Notes: generated by a model from the letters alone, not told the origin. A stretch of DNA of 64,000 nucleotides from Fimbriimonadales bacterium (GCA_025998675.1 AP024673.1:709221-773220), one strand, 5' to 3'. Shown: positions 1 to 8,426, counted from the first letter of the stretch. Made by a program: numbers and translations.

Positions 1-1
1 C

Positions 2-385
2 AACGCCAGCAATCAGCGACGCGCCTTTCGCTGGACGCCCACAGCCGGGATGATAGATCTCTCCGAAGCCTATACCAGCGTGCTGCCGCCCGGCGCGTAC
101 CTGGAGGCGGCTTACGACATTACCCCCGACGGGCGCTACATCGTGGGGCGCGGCTACAACGCCGAGAGGGGACGCTTCGAGGCGTTCCTGCTGGATACCC
201 TTTGCCTTGCGAACGATGGCGATGTGGACAATAACGGCTGCGTGGACGACGCTGACCTGCTCGCGGTGCTGTTCGCCTTTGGCAGTGCGGGGGAGATTCT
301 CGGGCGCGTGGATACCAACTGCGACGGCACTGTAGACGACGCGGATCTGCTTACGGTGTTGTTCAACTTTGGGAGTGGGTGCTGA
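2..385 (+). CDS. HAF-repeat / dockerin-tailed secreted protein, C-terminal part (5' end outside window)
   Basis: The reading frame is already open at base 2, so this is the 3' end of a longer gene and the ATG at 50 is internal. It holds the end of the HAF-type propeller region (AFRWTPTAGM, then SPDGRYIVG-like residues) and a C-terminal pair of EF-hand-like dockerin loops, DVDNNGCVDDADLL and DTNCDGTVDDADLL, ending FGSGC. The DNA is almost identical to 1331-1714 of the next gene (offset 1329), so the two genes are a recent tandem duplicate. Role unknown; the family is extracellular. Confidence 0.85.
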   Translation, partial: NASNQRRAFRWTPTAGMIDLSEAYTSVLPPGAYLEAAYDITPDGRYIVGRGYNAERGRFEAFLLDTLCLANDGDVDNNGCVDDADLLAVLFAFGSAGEILGRVDTNCDGTVDDADLLTVLFNFGSGC

Positions 386-421
386 GCTATGAGGCGGCAA
401 AGCACACTCTAAGGGAGACAC

Positions 422-1714
422 ATGATGAAACAGATGAGATTCAGCGCGGCAAAATCGCCGCCGCAGGGATTGCAGACGCGAAGAGGGCTGTTTGTACTCG
501 TGCTGAGCGGGATGCTTGGCGCACCGACCTTGCTCCACGCCCAGAGCCTCACCTGGCTGGGGACGCTGGGGCATCCCAGTAGCGTCGCGCGCGGCGTCTC
601 GGATAATGGCAGTGCGGTCACAGGCTGGTTTACACGCGCCGATGGGAAAAACTTCGCGTTTCGCTGGACGCAGAGTGGCGGGATGCAAAATCTGGGCACA
701 CTCCCGCAACACACAACCAGCGAGGCATACGGGATTTCTGGCGACGGGAACAGAGTCGTGGGCGTCGCTTTTTACATCATCCCTTACGGGGGAAGCTGGA
801 GAGGCTTTGAATGGACACCGCAAAACGGGATGCGCGATATTGGCAACCTGCCAGGCTCCCCCCTGAGCCGCGCCGATGCCATTTCAGCAAACGGCTCCGT
901 GATTGTTGGTACAGGCGAGGACTATGGACCAGTGCTGCGTGCTTTCCGCAGAACTTCAGGCGGCATGCAATCACTGGGCACGCTGGGCGGCTCCGAAAGT
1001 CGGGCGCTCGGCGTCTCGCGCGATGGCTCGGTCGTCGCTGGCTGGTCGTTCAACCACCTCAGCGAGCGATGGGCGTTCGTCTGGAAAGCGAACACCGGCA
1101 TGCAGGGGCTGTATCCCCTCGCTGTCTGTTGTGGCGAAGCCTACGGCGTCTCGGACGATGGACAGGTGATTGCAGGGCGCTCCCATTCCGCCACAACCGA
1201 ACGCTGGCACGCCTGTCTGTGGGTCTGGAATGCCTCCGACTATTCGCCCCGCGACTTAGGGACGCTGGGCGGCAACGAAAGCATCGCCTATGCCTGCACG
1301 AATAACCAGATTGCCGTCGGCTGGTCGCACAACGCCAGCGGTCAGCGACGCGCCTTTCGCTGGACGCCCACAGCGGGGATGATAGATCTCTCCGAAGCCT
1401 ATGCCAGCGTGCTGCCGCCCGGCGCGTACCTGGAGGCGGCTTACGACATTACCCCCGACGGGCGCTACATCGTGGGGCGCGGCTACAACGCCGAGAGGGG
1501 ACGCTTCGAGGCGTTCCTGCTGGATACCCTCTGCCTCGCACACGACGGTGATGTGGACAATAACGGCTGCGTGGACGACGCCGACCTGCTCGCGGTGCTG
1601 TTTGCGTTTGGCAACGCAGGAGAGATTCTCGGGCGCGTCGATACCAACTGCGACGGCACGGTGGACGACGCCGACCTGCTGACGGTGTTGTTTAGCTTTG
1701 GGAGTGGGTGTTAG
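422..1714 (+). CDS. HAF-repeat protein with C-terminal dockerin-like domain
   Basis: 430 aa. An N-terminal signal peptide ends near LLHAQS. It is followed by about seven HAF-type repeats (pattern GVSxDGSVVAGWS...RAFVW...GMxxLGTLGG) spanning roughly residues 35-330, probably a beta-propeller. The last ~60 residues form two Ca-binding-like dockerin loops and end FGSGC. A GGGAG site at 413-417 serves the ATG ATG start at 422/425. No cohesin is visible, so what the dockerin-like tail binds is unknown. It lies 36 nt after its truncated twin and may be co-transcribed with it. Confidence 0.85.
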   Translation: MMKQMRFSAAKSPPQGLQTRRGLFVLVLSGMLGAPTLLHAQSLTWLGTLGHPSSVARGVSDNGSAVTGWFTRADGKNFAFRWTQSGGMQNLGTLPQHTTSEAYGISGDGNRVVGVAFYIIPYGGSWRGFEWTPQNGMRDIGNLPGSPLSRADAISANGSVIVGTGEDYGPVLRAFRRTSGGMQSLGTLGGSESRALGVSRDGSVVAGWSFNHLSERWAFVWKANTGMQGLYPLAVCCGEAYGVSDDGQVIAGRSHSATTERWHACLWVWNASDYSPRDLGTLGGNESIAYACTNNQIAVGWSHNASGQRRAFRWTPTAGMIDLSEAYASVLPPGAYLEAAYDITPDGRYIVGRGYNAERGRFEAFLLDTLCLAHDGDVDNNGCVDDADLLAVLFAFGNAGEILGRVDTNCDGTVDDADLLTVLFSFGSGC

Positions 1715-2027
1715 GTGCTGTAGCACAATTTCAAACAGCGTCCTGTCCGCGCGTACGCGCAGACGCGTCCTTTTGGAGTGCGGAAGCGGAAGCTTCAACA
1801 AGAGGAAGCTCCACTTCCGCATCCATACAGAGGCGATCGACACACTTGTTGCAAATACAGCGCATCTGACTTCGTAATTGTGCGTGCCTACAGCCCGAGT
1901 CGCTCGTTTTCGCCCCAGTTCAGACTGAACCGCTGCACACGCGCGGGGTGCTTGTGCAACAGATACCCCAGATCCGTCGCAGGCGTACAGGTGGTGGTGA
2001 TGGTCAGCAGCACGGGAGAATTGTACG
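1715..2027. other. Intergenic region between convergent genes, with a palindromic repeat
   Basis: About 310 bp between the HAF gene and the oppositely oriented c-di-AMP receptor. It contains the imperfect inverted repeat at 1775-1824 described separately. No convincing ORF or RNA gene was seen; the open frames here are antisense shadows of neighbours. Confidence 0.6.
1775..1824. repeat. Dispersed palindromic element, copy 1
   Basis: The left arm GGAGTGCGGAAG pairs with the right arm CTTCCGCATCC, with one bulged base. The inner segment carries GGAAGCTTC and GGAAGCTCC. The same architecture and left arm recur at 32597-32650, so this is a family of small dispersed palindromes rather than a one-off terminator. 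Confidence 0.65.
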
Positions 2028-2357
2028 CTAAAACCGTTCGAAGCGTTCCACATTCAGCACGAACACGACCGCGCCGCCGACCTCGACGGCAATCGGTGTG
2101 GGCAGGAAGGTTCCTATCGGCGCGGCGTCGGGCGGCATCGGGTTCACATACTGCTCGCGCGTGCGGCAATTGCTCTCCAGCAGGCGCAGCAGTGGCTCCA
2201 GCTCGGAATCCTCAACGCCGATGAGCAGCGTGGTGTTCCCCTCGCGCAAAAAGCCGCCTGTGGAGGCGACCTGCGTGAACTTGAACTGGCTCTCCAGCAG
2301 GGCGTCCACCACGCGACCCTTGTCCCGATTGTGTATGACCGCAATCACCAGTTTCAT
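2028..2357 (-). CDS. Cyclic-di-AMP receptor (DarA/PstA family)
   Basis: 109 aa, the usual length of the DUF970 PII-like family. The N-terminus MKLVIAVIHNRD and the motif VASTGGFLREGNTTLLIGV match the c-di-AMP-binding trimer known as DarA/PstA in Firmicutes. The family is a cytoplasmic sensor of the second messenger c-di-AMP, with unknown downstream partner. It is the last gene of the minus-strand run from DUF177, 61 nt after the MBL hydrolase gene, and may be read through from it. Confidence 0.88.
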   Translation of the reverse strand: MKLVIAVIHNRDKGRVVDALLESQFKFTQVASTGGFLREGNTTLLIGVEDSELEPLLRLLESNCRTREQYVNPMPPDAAPIGTFLPTPIAVEVGGAVVFVLNVERFERF

Positions 2358-2418
2358 GCGATGTAAACTTTATTCGCGCCGCTTGCGAATTTTCCTGCTA
2401 ATTGCCCCGAACACCCAA

Positions 2419-3207
2419 TCACCGCCCATTTTCGCAGGGCGAGGCGCTTAGCTCAATCACCTGCCCATCGTATGCCAGTTCCATCCCATCGGGCAGCTCG
2501 GCGCTGGCGGTCGCGTAGTCCAGATCGTGCGTCAGGTGCGTGAAGAGCGTGCGCTGCGGCTGGAGTTGTTGCGCGACTTCAATCGCTTTTTCGAGGTGGA
2601 AGTGCGTGGGGTGCGGCTCGCGGCGCAGGGCGTCCAGTATCAGCACGCGCAGCCCCTGCAGCCGCTCCCAGGTGTCGGGCGGGATGTAGCTCACATCGGT
2701 CACATAGGCGAAGTCGCCGATACGGAACGCCAGTATCGGCATCTCGCCGTGAAACACCCGCAGGGGTTCAATTGCCAGCGTCCCAATCTGCAACATACCT
2801 GCAATCTCGCGGAACTCGATTTGCGGCGTGCTGACGCCGGGCGGATAGGGAAAAAAGATGTACCGGAACACGCGCCTGAGGTCGTCAAGCGCGCTCGGCT
2901 CCGCGTACACGGGCACGGTGCGCCCCGTGTAGATGGTGAACCCGCGGATGTCGTCCAGCCCCATGATGTGGTCGGCGTGCGTGTGGGTAATCAGCACGGC
3001 GTCGAGATGCTGGTCCAGCCCTGTACGCAGCAGTTGCAGGCGCAGTTCGGGCGGCGCGTCGATGAGAATCTGCGTCGCGCCCTGCTGGATGTGAACGCTG
3101 GGGCGCGTGCGGTGGTTGCGCGGGTCGCTGGAGGTGCAGACGGCGCATCGACAGCCCAGTTGCGGGACGCCCATCGAGGTGCCGCAGCCCAGAACCGTGA
3201 TGCGCAA
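2419..3207 (-). CDS. MBL-fold metallo-hydrolase (PhnP-like)
   Basis: 262 aa. It carries the metal-binding motif THTHADHIMGLDD near residue 67, a further His (VFHGE), an Asp at YVTDVS and HLTHD near the C-terminus, as expected for dinuclear beta-lactamase-fold phosphodiesterases of the PhnP/YycJ type. The GCGTSMGVP and CRCAVC N-terminus is typical of PhnP-like members. The substrate cannot be read from sequence. The start is TTG directly after the plsX stop (TAATTG), which implies translational coupling. Confidence 0.85.
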   Translation of the reverse strand: MRITVLGCGTSMGVPQLGCRCAVCTSSDPRNHRTRPSVHIQQGATQILIDAPPELRLQLLRTGLDQHLDAVLITHTHADHIMGLDDIRGFTIYTGRTVPVYAEPSALDDLRRVFRYIFFPYPPGVSTPQIEFREIAGMLQIGTLAIEPLRVFHGEMPILAFRIGDFAYVTDVSYIPPDTWERLQGLRVLILDALRREPHPTHFHLEKAIEVAQQLQPQRTLFTHLTHDLDYATASAELPDGMELAYDGQVIELSASPCENGR

Positions 3208-4215
3208 TTAGCCCTCCTTCTCTTGATGGAGCAGTGTGAGCGCGTGGCGCAGGGTCGGAATCAGACGGTTGGCGACCGCCTGAGCGGCGACGGAGATGGC
3301 TTGCCGCACCGCGTAGCGGTCGGAGCGCCCGTGCCCGATGATGCACACGCCGTTCACGCCCAGCAGCGGCGCGCCGCCCCACTCGCGGTAGTCCAACCGC
3401 CGCTTCAACCGTCCGAACGCCGGCTTGAGCAACGCCAGCGGCAGTTTGTTGAGCGCGTTGCGGGTCAATTCTTCCTTGACCACCTTCATCACCATCTCGG
3501 CGACGCCCTCGCTGGTCTTCAGGAAAATGTTGCCCACGAATCCGTCGCACACCACCACATCCGCCAGCCCCTCGTAGAAGGTCTTGCCCTCCACATTGCC
3601 GACAAATTCGTCCTTGAGCTGGCTCTGGAGCAACTGGTACGCCTCTTTGGTCAGGCTGTTGCCTTTGGTCGCCTCCTCGCCGATGTTGAGCAGCCCCACG
3701 CGCGGGTTGGGCATCTCCAGCACCTGCGCGGCGTAGATTTGCCCCATCAGCGCGAAGTCGAGCAGCTGGCGCGGGGAGCAGTCGACCGTCGCGCCGCTAT
3801 CGAGCAGCACGCAGCGCCCAGAGTAAGTCGGCAGCACGGTCGCGATTGCGGGGCGGTCCACATACGGCAGCCCGCCCCAGAGCAGTTTGGCGACCACGCC
3901 GACCGCGCCCGTGTTGCCCATCGAGACCAGCGCGTCCGCCTTGCCCTCCTTGACCAGCTTCGCCGCGACCACCAGCGACGAGTCGCGCTTTCGCCGAATT
4001 GCCATCACGGGCGCATCATCCATCGTGATGACCTGTGAGGCGTGGTACACTGTCAGGTTCGCAGGTCGCCCGCGCGCGGGCAGCAGGGCTTCAATCTGCT
4101 CCGTGTCGCCCACGAGCGCGATTTCGAAGCTCACCTGCCGCGCCGATTCGAGCGCGCCCAGCACAATCTCGTGGGGAGCGTGGTCGCCCCCCATCGCGTC
4201 GACAGCGATACGCAT
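3208..4215 (-). CDS. plsX: Phosphate acyltransferase PlsX
   Basis: 335 aa, full length. The start MRIAVDAMGGDHAP is the PlsX signature, and the GNTGA and LLDSGA motifs are present. It converts acyl-ACP and phosphate to acyl-phosphate, feeding PlsY in membrane phospholipid synthesis, and is peripherally membrane-bound. It follows rpmF by 3 nt in the conserved DUF177-rpmF-plsX order, so it is almost certainly co-transcribed with them. A long open frame on the opposite strand here is only a GC-rich shadow. Confidence 0.96.
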   Translation of the reverse strand: MRIAVDAMGGDHAPHEIVLGALESARQVSFEIALVGDTEQIEALLPARGRPANLTVYHASQVITMDDAPVMAIRRKRDSSLVVAAKLVKEGKADALVSMGNTGAVGVVAKLLWGGLPYVDRPAIATVLPTYSGRCVLLDSGATVDCSPRQLLDFALMGQIYAAQVLEMPNPRVGLLNIGEEATKGNSLTKEAYQLLQSQLKDEFVGNVEGKTFYEGLADVVVCDGFVGNIFLKTSEGVAEMVMKVVKEELTRNALNKLPLALLKPAFGRLKRRLDYREWGGAPLLGVNGVCIIGHGRSDRYAVRQAISVAAQAVANRLIPTLRHALTLLHQEKEG

Positions 4216-4218
4216 GCC

Positions 4219-4416
4219 TTATTCGCCCGCCACAGGCGCGACAATCGCGGCTTCGTACTTGCGCTTCTTATAATAGCCGCACACGGGGCACGCGCGATGC
4301 GGGCGCACCGCCGCGCCGCAGTGCGTGCAGCGGCTTGTACCAGGCGTCTCCAGTTTGTAGTGCGTGCGCCGTTTCGCGCCCCGCGCATGCGAATGTCGTC
4401 GTTTCGGGTTCGCCAT
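4219..4416 (-). CDS. rpmF: 50S ribosomal protein L32
   Basis: 65 aa. It starts MANPKRRHSHARG and has a zinc-ribbon pair CTHC...CPVC near residues 30-46, so this is the Cys4 (zinc-binding) form of L32. It lies between DUF177 and plsX, the usual bacterial order. The few extra residues after the KRKYE motif are ordinary variation. Confidence 0.97.
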   Translation of the reverse strand: MANPKRRHSHARGAKRRTHYKLETPGTSRCTHCGAAVRPHRACPVCGYYKKRKYEAAIVAPVAGE

Positions 4417-4434
4417 CGTTTGCCTCCTTGTGTT

Positions 4435-4971
4435 TCAGTCCTCGCTGTACCATGCGCGCGCCAGCGCCTCAAAGGCGGGATGCCCCTCTTTGGGCGCACA
4501 GGCGCAGCTGGCTTCGTTCAGGTTCTGTCCGCAGGTCGGACACAAGCCCTTGCACTCCTCCCTGCAGACGGGCGCCATCGGCAACTCCAGCAGCAGATAT
4601 TGCCGTAGCAAATCGTCGGCATAGAGCCAGTTCCCCTCGAACACGGGGAACGAGTCCCGATCTTCCACTTCGGCGTAGCCATACGCGCTCAGCCCTGCAG
4701 GCGTGCCCGCGAGCGGGAACTCCTCGTGTATTTCGAACGCCACAGGCAACTGGAAGTAGGTCAGGCATCGCCCGCACTCCAGCCACACTACTGTGTGAAA
4801 CGCGCCCGAAAGGCGCAGGATACGCCCGCCGCTTTCGGCAACCAGCGCGCCGCGTATCGGCTCTGCCAGCGGGGGAGCCTCTTCCCGCTCCAGCCAGAGT
4901 TCGATCGGGTACTCTACGCGCCGTCCCGGATGCTGGACGACATCATTCAAATCCAATCGATACACATTCAT
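4435..4971 (-). CDS. yceD: DUF177 (YceD) family protein
   Basis: 178 aa. Cys pairs CGRC (mid protein) and CREEC...CPTCG QNLN near the C-terminus are characteristic of DUF177/YceD, which is linked to 23S rRNA accumulation in some bacteria and plants. First gene of the rpmF-plsX operon. A GGGGGAG site lies just upstream of the ATG and GGTACACT further up gives a plausible promoter. Confidence 0.9.
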   Translation of the reverse strand: MNVYRLDLNDVVQHPGRRVEYPIELWLEREEAPPLAEPIRGALVAESGGRILRLSGAFHTVVWLECGRCLTYFQLPVAFEIHEEFPLAGTPAGLSAYGYAEVEDRDSFPVFEGNWLYADDLLRQYLLLELPMAPVCREECKGLCPTCGQNLNEASCACAPKEGHPAFEALARAWYSED

Positions 4972-5007
4972 CGCAGCTCCCCCTGTAGCCGCTGGCTACG
5001 GTTTATA

Positions 5008-5015
5008 AGTGTACC
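5008..5015 (-). promoter_or_regulatory. Extended -10 (GGTACACT) of the DUF177-rpmF-plsX operon
   Basis: Minus-strand GGTACACT lies 36 nt before the DUF177 start, which has its own ribosome-binding site. It matches the GGTAYAMT element seen throughout the window. Confidence 0.55.
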
Positions 5016-5044
5016 CCATCCCGACGCGATTCGCAAGATGGGCA

Positions 5045-5052
5045 GGTATACT
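5045..5052 (+). promoter_or_regulatory. Extended -10 (GGTATACT), leaderless type
   Basis: GGTATACT ends 5 nt before ATG 5058 and 8 nt before ATG 5061. No ribosome-binding site fits between, so the transcript should begin at or next to the start codon. Confidence 0.65.
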
Positions 5053-5057
5053 CCTTC

Positions 5058-5906
5058 ATGATGCGAAGGCGTCGATGGGGGTTTGTGCTGGGGTTATCGA
5101 GCGTCGCGCTGGTGCTCGCGGGGTTCGCCGTCGGGCGCTGGACGCGCACGCGCTGGGTGTCTGTGCCTGCGCCTGTCGCTGAACCCATCCGTATCGCCGT
5201 GCTGGGCGACTTTCACCTCGTCGACGAGACCAGCCTGCGCCATGCACGCGCCTGCCTGCAGACGGCGATGGCGCAACAGCCCGATGTGATTCTGCTGGTG
5301 GGCGACTATGTGCATTCGCGCCCCGGGCTGCCCTACCTCACGCGCGCGCTGGAGGGCGTGCGCGCGCCGCTGGGGGTCTACGCCGTGCTGGGCAACCACG
5401 ACCACTGGGCAGGCAGGGACGCCGTGATTCGCGCCCTGCGCGAGGCGGGCGTCGTCGTGCTATGCGAGGAGAGTCGCACCTTGCGCAAAGGGGACGCACG
5501 CCTGACGCTGATTGGCATCGACGATTTGTGGAGCCGCTCGCCAAACTGGGAGCGCGCCTTTCGCAGCGCGCCGTCGCGCCCTGACCATCCTGTGATTCTG
5601 CTCTCGCACAATCCTGACGCCGCGCTCTCGCCGTACCGCGACCGCACGACGCTCATCGTGGCGGGGCACACGCACGCGGGGCAGGTCTGGGCGCCCACGA
5701 CCGCCCACCGCGCGATGCAACGCCTCTTCGGACGCAGCTATATCCCCAAGACGCGCTACGGAACTGCGCATCCCTACGGGCTGTATCAGGAGGGCGACAC
5801 TTTCGTCTACATCACCAGCGGCGTCACGCACGGGCGCTCAGTGCCTCGCTGGTACACGCGCCCCGAAGTGAGCATTATCGAACTGACGCCTGAGCAATCG
5901 GATTGA
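5058..5906 (+). CDS. Membrane-anchored metallophosphoesterase (YkuE/YaeI-like)
   Basis: 282 aa. An N-terminal membrane segment (about residues 7-27) precedes a calcineurin-like phosphoesterase domain with all metal motifs: GDFH, GDYVH, GNHDHW, SHNPD and GHTHAGQV. YkuE/YaeI/LpxG relatives act on lipid or cell-envelope substrates; the substrate here is unknown. The start may be 5058 or the next codon pair, 5061, which fits a leaderless start better. It converges on the PIN-domain gene with 6 nt between the stops. Confidence 0.87.
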   Translation: MMRRRRWGFVLGLSSVALVLAGFAVGRWTRTRWVSVPAPVAEPIRIAVLGDFHLVDETSLRHARACLQTAMAQQPDVILLVGDYVHSRPGLPYLTRALEGVRAPLGVYAVLGNHDHWAGRDAVIRALREAGVVVLCEESRTLRKGDARLTLIGIDDLWSRSPNWERAFRSAPSRPDHPVILLSHNPDAALSPYRDRTTLIVAGHTHAGQVWAPTTAHRAMQRLFGRSYIPKTRYGTAHPYGLYQEGDTFVYITSGVTHGRSVPRWYTRPEVSIIELTPEQSD

Positions 5907-5912
5907 AGAAGG

Positions 5913-6365
5913 CTATATCAGCTGAATCCCATCAGCGGTAAACGCCTGAAAATCGCTTACATTCAGCGTGAATAGTTTGTCCAGCCCATGCCCGCGCATG
6001 TAGGCAATTAAACGCGCATCGTGCGCGCGGCGCCCTACAATCTGAAGTTTTACGCAGAGTCGCTGCCACTCATCGACCATACCTGGGGGGTCTTCAAGCA
6101 GAGTAAAGCTCTCTCGAACTGCTGTCAGGCATCGCTCAGCCGCCTCGCAACTCAACCCAAACCCGTTCCTATCTGTGGGGCGTGTCAGCACAACCCACAA
6201 CTCATACAAACACTGCGGTGCAATACAGAGCTGGTATCCCTGATGGCGCAGTGCGATGACTTTTTCGATTACAGAAAGATTCTGTGGGTGAACAGGATCG
6301 AGGTAGGCGATAAGAACGCAAGTGTCCAGCAAGACAGCTCTGCCGCTTTCAATAGCGTTCCTCAT
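5913..6365 (-). CDS. PIN-domain ribonuclease (VapC-like)
   Basis: 150 aa, a typical VapC length. The first acidic motif LLDTCVLIAYLD, the central YELWVVLTR and the late HDARLIAYM-LNVSDF motif match a PIN-domain Mg-dependent RNase, usually a toxin. Its start overlaps the end of the upstream unknown gene by 17 nt, so the two are translationally coupled. No small VapB-type antitoxin is present; the 274-aa partner occupies that position instead. Confidence 0.82.
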   Translation of the reverse strand: MRNAIESGRAVLLDTCVLIAYLDPVHPQNLSVIEKVIALRHQGYQLCIAPQCLYELWVVLTRPTDRNGFGLSCEAAERCLTAVRESFTLLEDPPGMVDEWQRLCVKLQIVGRRAHDARLIAYMRGHGLDKLFTLNVSDFQAFTADGIQLI

Positions 6366-7173
6366 AGAAGTTCTCGCTCCGTGAGGCGCTTATGGCTCCT
6401 GCAGCAGGCGCGGGTACGCTCCCTGCGAGTAGAAAAATGCGATAGGTACGCGCCAGCTCATCCTGTCCGTCATACACAACGACTGCCTCGCATTTCTGTG
6501 TGTCCCACTGCCAGACACAGTCGTAGATGCCCCAGAGTTCCTCTCCCCAGCGCACAGAAGCCCAGGGGTTCAGCAGAATTGTCATAACCGCTACCTCAAG
6601 GGACTTCCTCGACTGTACTGTTGCGCAAACTTCTTCCAGCGGCGTGAAGCGATGCTCTCTGCGGGAGTCGCGATCGAGGACTCGCTGGTAGACCTCTGCC
6701 GCGTCGACCTGTTCCAGAACTGCGAACGCGCTAATCTGGGGAGCGCGCTTCAGTTCGGCAACTATTCGGTCAGCCGCCAGAGGGACAGGAGGACACCCTG
6801 CCGTTGCCAGCAGGTAGGGTAGCCCGTGCTGCATCACAGGGAGTGCTTGCGCGGCTTTACGCGCGATTCTGCGGGCGATTTCTTTGAGAACTTCAGAAGG
6901 CTCCTGCTCAACGGGTAGCGCCCACAGATCTTCGGGCGCTGATTTTTCTGCATTGACCGCCAGATCTATCGTTGCCCTCTCGATAACGAGCGAGGCGTCA
7001 ATCGCTGCAACAGGGCTGCCCGCTTCCGAGAGAATCACCGCATCTGGTTTTTTGTCGCCGAATTGGTACTCTTCCCAGGCGTAGCGCCAGCCGCGCTCGC
7101 TCAGGTAGCGTTTCAACAGCGCCTCAAGCGCCTGCTGGTCAATCACGCTGCGACGCTCTTTTTGGACTGCCAT
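6349..7173 (-). CDS. Unknown protein coupled to PIN gene, possibly degenerate PD-(D/E)XK fold
   Basis: 274 aa from ATG 7173. Upstream codons would overlap sufT, so the later Met was chosen. The N-terminal 90 residues have the look of a restriction-type nuclease core: WRYAWEEYQFGDKKPDAVIL, then a strand ending VAAIDASL, where a nuclease would have E-x-K. The C-terminal half shows no family I recognise. Starting 10 nt after sufT and overlapping the PIN gene by 17 nt, it could be an unusual antitoxin-like partner, but this is inference from position only. Confidence 0.6.
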   Translation of the reverse strand: MAVQKERRSVIDQQALEALLKRYLSERGWRYAWEEYQFGDKKPDAVILSEAGSPVAAIDASLVIERATIDLAVNAEKSAPEDLWALPVEQEPSEVLKEIARRIARKAAQALPVMQHGLPYLLATAGCPPVPLAADRIVAELKRAPQISAFAVLEQVDAAEVYQRVLDRDSRREHRFTPLEEVCATVQSRKSLEVAVMTILLNPWASVRWGEELWGIYDCVWQWDTQKCEAVVVYDGQDELARTYRIFLLAGSVPAPAAGAISASRSENFYEERY

Positions 7174-7183
7174 TTCGCTTGTC

Positions 7184-7501
7184 TCATACGGGAAACCCAA
7201 ACGCCTGCAGCATCTGGCGACCTTCGTCCGAGATGCGTTCGGGCGTCCAGAGCGGGTCGAAGGTGAACTCCACATGCACCTCTTTGACGCCGGGGATGCT
7301 CATGGCGCGGTCGCGGATTTCGTCGGCGAGCATATCGCCGACGGGGCAGCCGGGCGAGGTAAGCGTCATCAGGATCGAAACCTCGCCCGCGTCGCTGACC
7401 TGCAGGTCATAGACAAGCCCGAGATCCGCGATGTTCAGCGGGATCTCGGGGTCGTACACATCGTGCAGGATTTCCCACACCTGGTCGTGCAGCGTGTTCA
7501 T
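7184..7501 (-). CDS. sufT: MIP18/DUF59 iron-sulfur assembly factor (SufT-like)
   Basis: 105 aa. DPEIPLNIADLGLVYD and the conserved LTSPGCPVGDML Cys motif, followed by VxVEFTFDPLWTPERIS, define the MIP18 family that helps deliver or mature Fe-S clusters. The start overlaps the htpX stop (ATGA), so it is translated as part of the htpX operon. Confidence 0.9.
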   Translation of the reverse strand: MNTLHDQVWEILHDVYDPEIPLNIADLGLVYDLQVSDAGEVSILMTLTSPGCPVGDMLADEIRDRAMSIPGVKEVHVEFTFDPLWTPERISDEGRQMLQAFGFPV

Positions 7502-8355
7502 GCGATGCGCACCCCTGAAGTCATCGCTTCCAGTCGGCGCACGCGCTCGGCGACGGGCGGGTGCGTGCTGAAGAGCGCCATCAAGCCGCCGCCGCGCAGC
7601 GGGTTCACGATATACATATGCGCGGTCGCAGGCTGGGCATGCTCGTTCGGGATACGGTGCGCCGCCGCCTCCAGCTTGCGCAGCGCAGACGCCAGTCCGA
7701 CGGGCGTGCCTGCAATCTCCGCGCCGACCTTATCCGCCTCGTACTCGCGGGCGCGGGAAATCGCCAGCTGCACAATCATCGCCGCAATCGGCGCGATAAT
7801 CACCAGCGCCAGCGCCGCCAGCGGGTTGCCCCCTCGATCGTCGCGGCTGCCAAACAGCAGCGTCGCGTAATAAAACATATGCGCCAGCGCGGAAATCGCG
7901 CCCGCAATCGTCGCCGCAATCGCCATAATCAGCGTGTCGCGATTCTTGATGTGCGCCAGCTCGTGCGCAATCACGCCCTTGACTTCCTCGTAGTTCATCA
8001 TCTGGAGCAAGCCCTGCGTGACGGCGACGACGCCATGCTGCGGGTCGCGCCCCGTCGCGAAAGCGTTCGGCTGCATCTCGGGAATCAAATACAGGCGGGG
8101 CATCGGCATGTTCGCGCGGTGCGTCATCTCACGCAACATCTGGTACAGTTCAGGCGCCTGCTGCTCCGAGAGCGGCTGCGCGCCCGTCATCGCAATCACC
8201 AGCTTATCGCTGAACCAGTATGAGCCGAGATTCATAATCGCCGCAAACACCAGCGCGACGATGATGCCCGTCTGACCACCCAGCATGTTGCCAATCCAGA
8301 CCAGTATCAGCGTCAGCCCTGTGAGCAACAGACCTGTTTTCAACATATTGAGCAT
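7498..8355 (-). CDS. htpX: M48 membrane zinc metalloprotease HtpX
   Basis: About 285 aa. Two N-terminal membrane segments are followed by the zinc motif HELAHIKN, another membrane hairpin and a downstream Glu in REYEADK, the standard HtpX layout. It degrades misfolded inner-membrane proteins. ATG 8355 was chosen because a GGAGGG site sits about 9 nt before it; the TTG two codons earlier would be too close to that site. GGTATAAT at 8377-8384 is the probable -10. Confidence 0.93.
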   Translation of the reverse strand: MLNMLKTGLLLTGLTLILVWIGNMLGGQTGIIVALVFAAIMNLGSYWFSDKLVIAMTGAQPLSEQQAPELYQMLREMTHRANMPMPRLYLIPEMQPNAFATGRDPQHGVVAVTQGLLQMMNYEEVKGVIAHELAHIKNRDTLIMAIAATIAGAISALAHMFYYATLLFGSRDDRGGNPLAALALVIIAPIAAMIVQLAISRAREYEADKVGAEIAGTPVGLASALRKLEAAAHRIPNEHAQPATAHMYIVNPLRGGGLMALFSTHPPVAERVRRLEAMTSGVRIA

Positions 8356-8376
8356 ACGCAATACCCTCCACGCCCT

Positions 8377-8384
8377 ATTATACC
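8377..8384 (-). promoter_or_regulatory. Extended -10 (GGTATAAT) of htpX operon
   Basis: Minus-strand GGTATAAT lies 21 nt before htpX ATG, with a GGAGGG site between. It is divergent from the promoter at 8413-8420, only about 30 bp away. Confidence 0.6.
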
Positions 8385-8412
8385 AGACCTGCGCGGGGGA
8401 GAGTTCCCATGA

Positions 8413-8420
8413 GGTATACT
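8413..8420 (+). promoter_or_regulatory. Extended -10 (GGTATACT), leaderless type, ahead of efflux operon
   Basis: GGTATACT ends 6 nt before the GTG at 8427. Putting the start there explains the lack of a ribosome-binding site; the ATG at 8409 would lie upstream of the promoter. Confidence 0.6.
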
Positions 8421-8426
8421 GGCAGC

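Noticed and set aside
2527-4038. 503-aa frame opposite the MBL and plsX genes
   Set aside because: It is a shadow of plsX and the MBL gene in a GC-rich genome; it lacks a family pattern and both real genes are clear.
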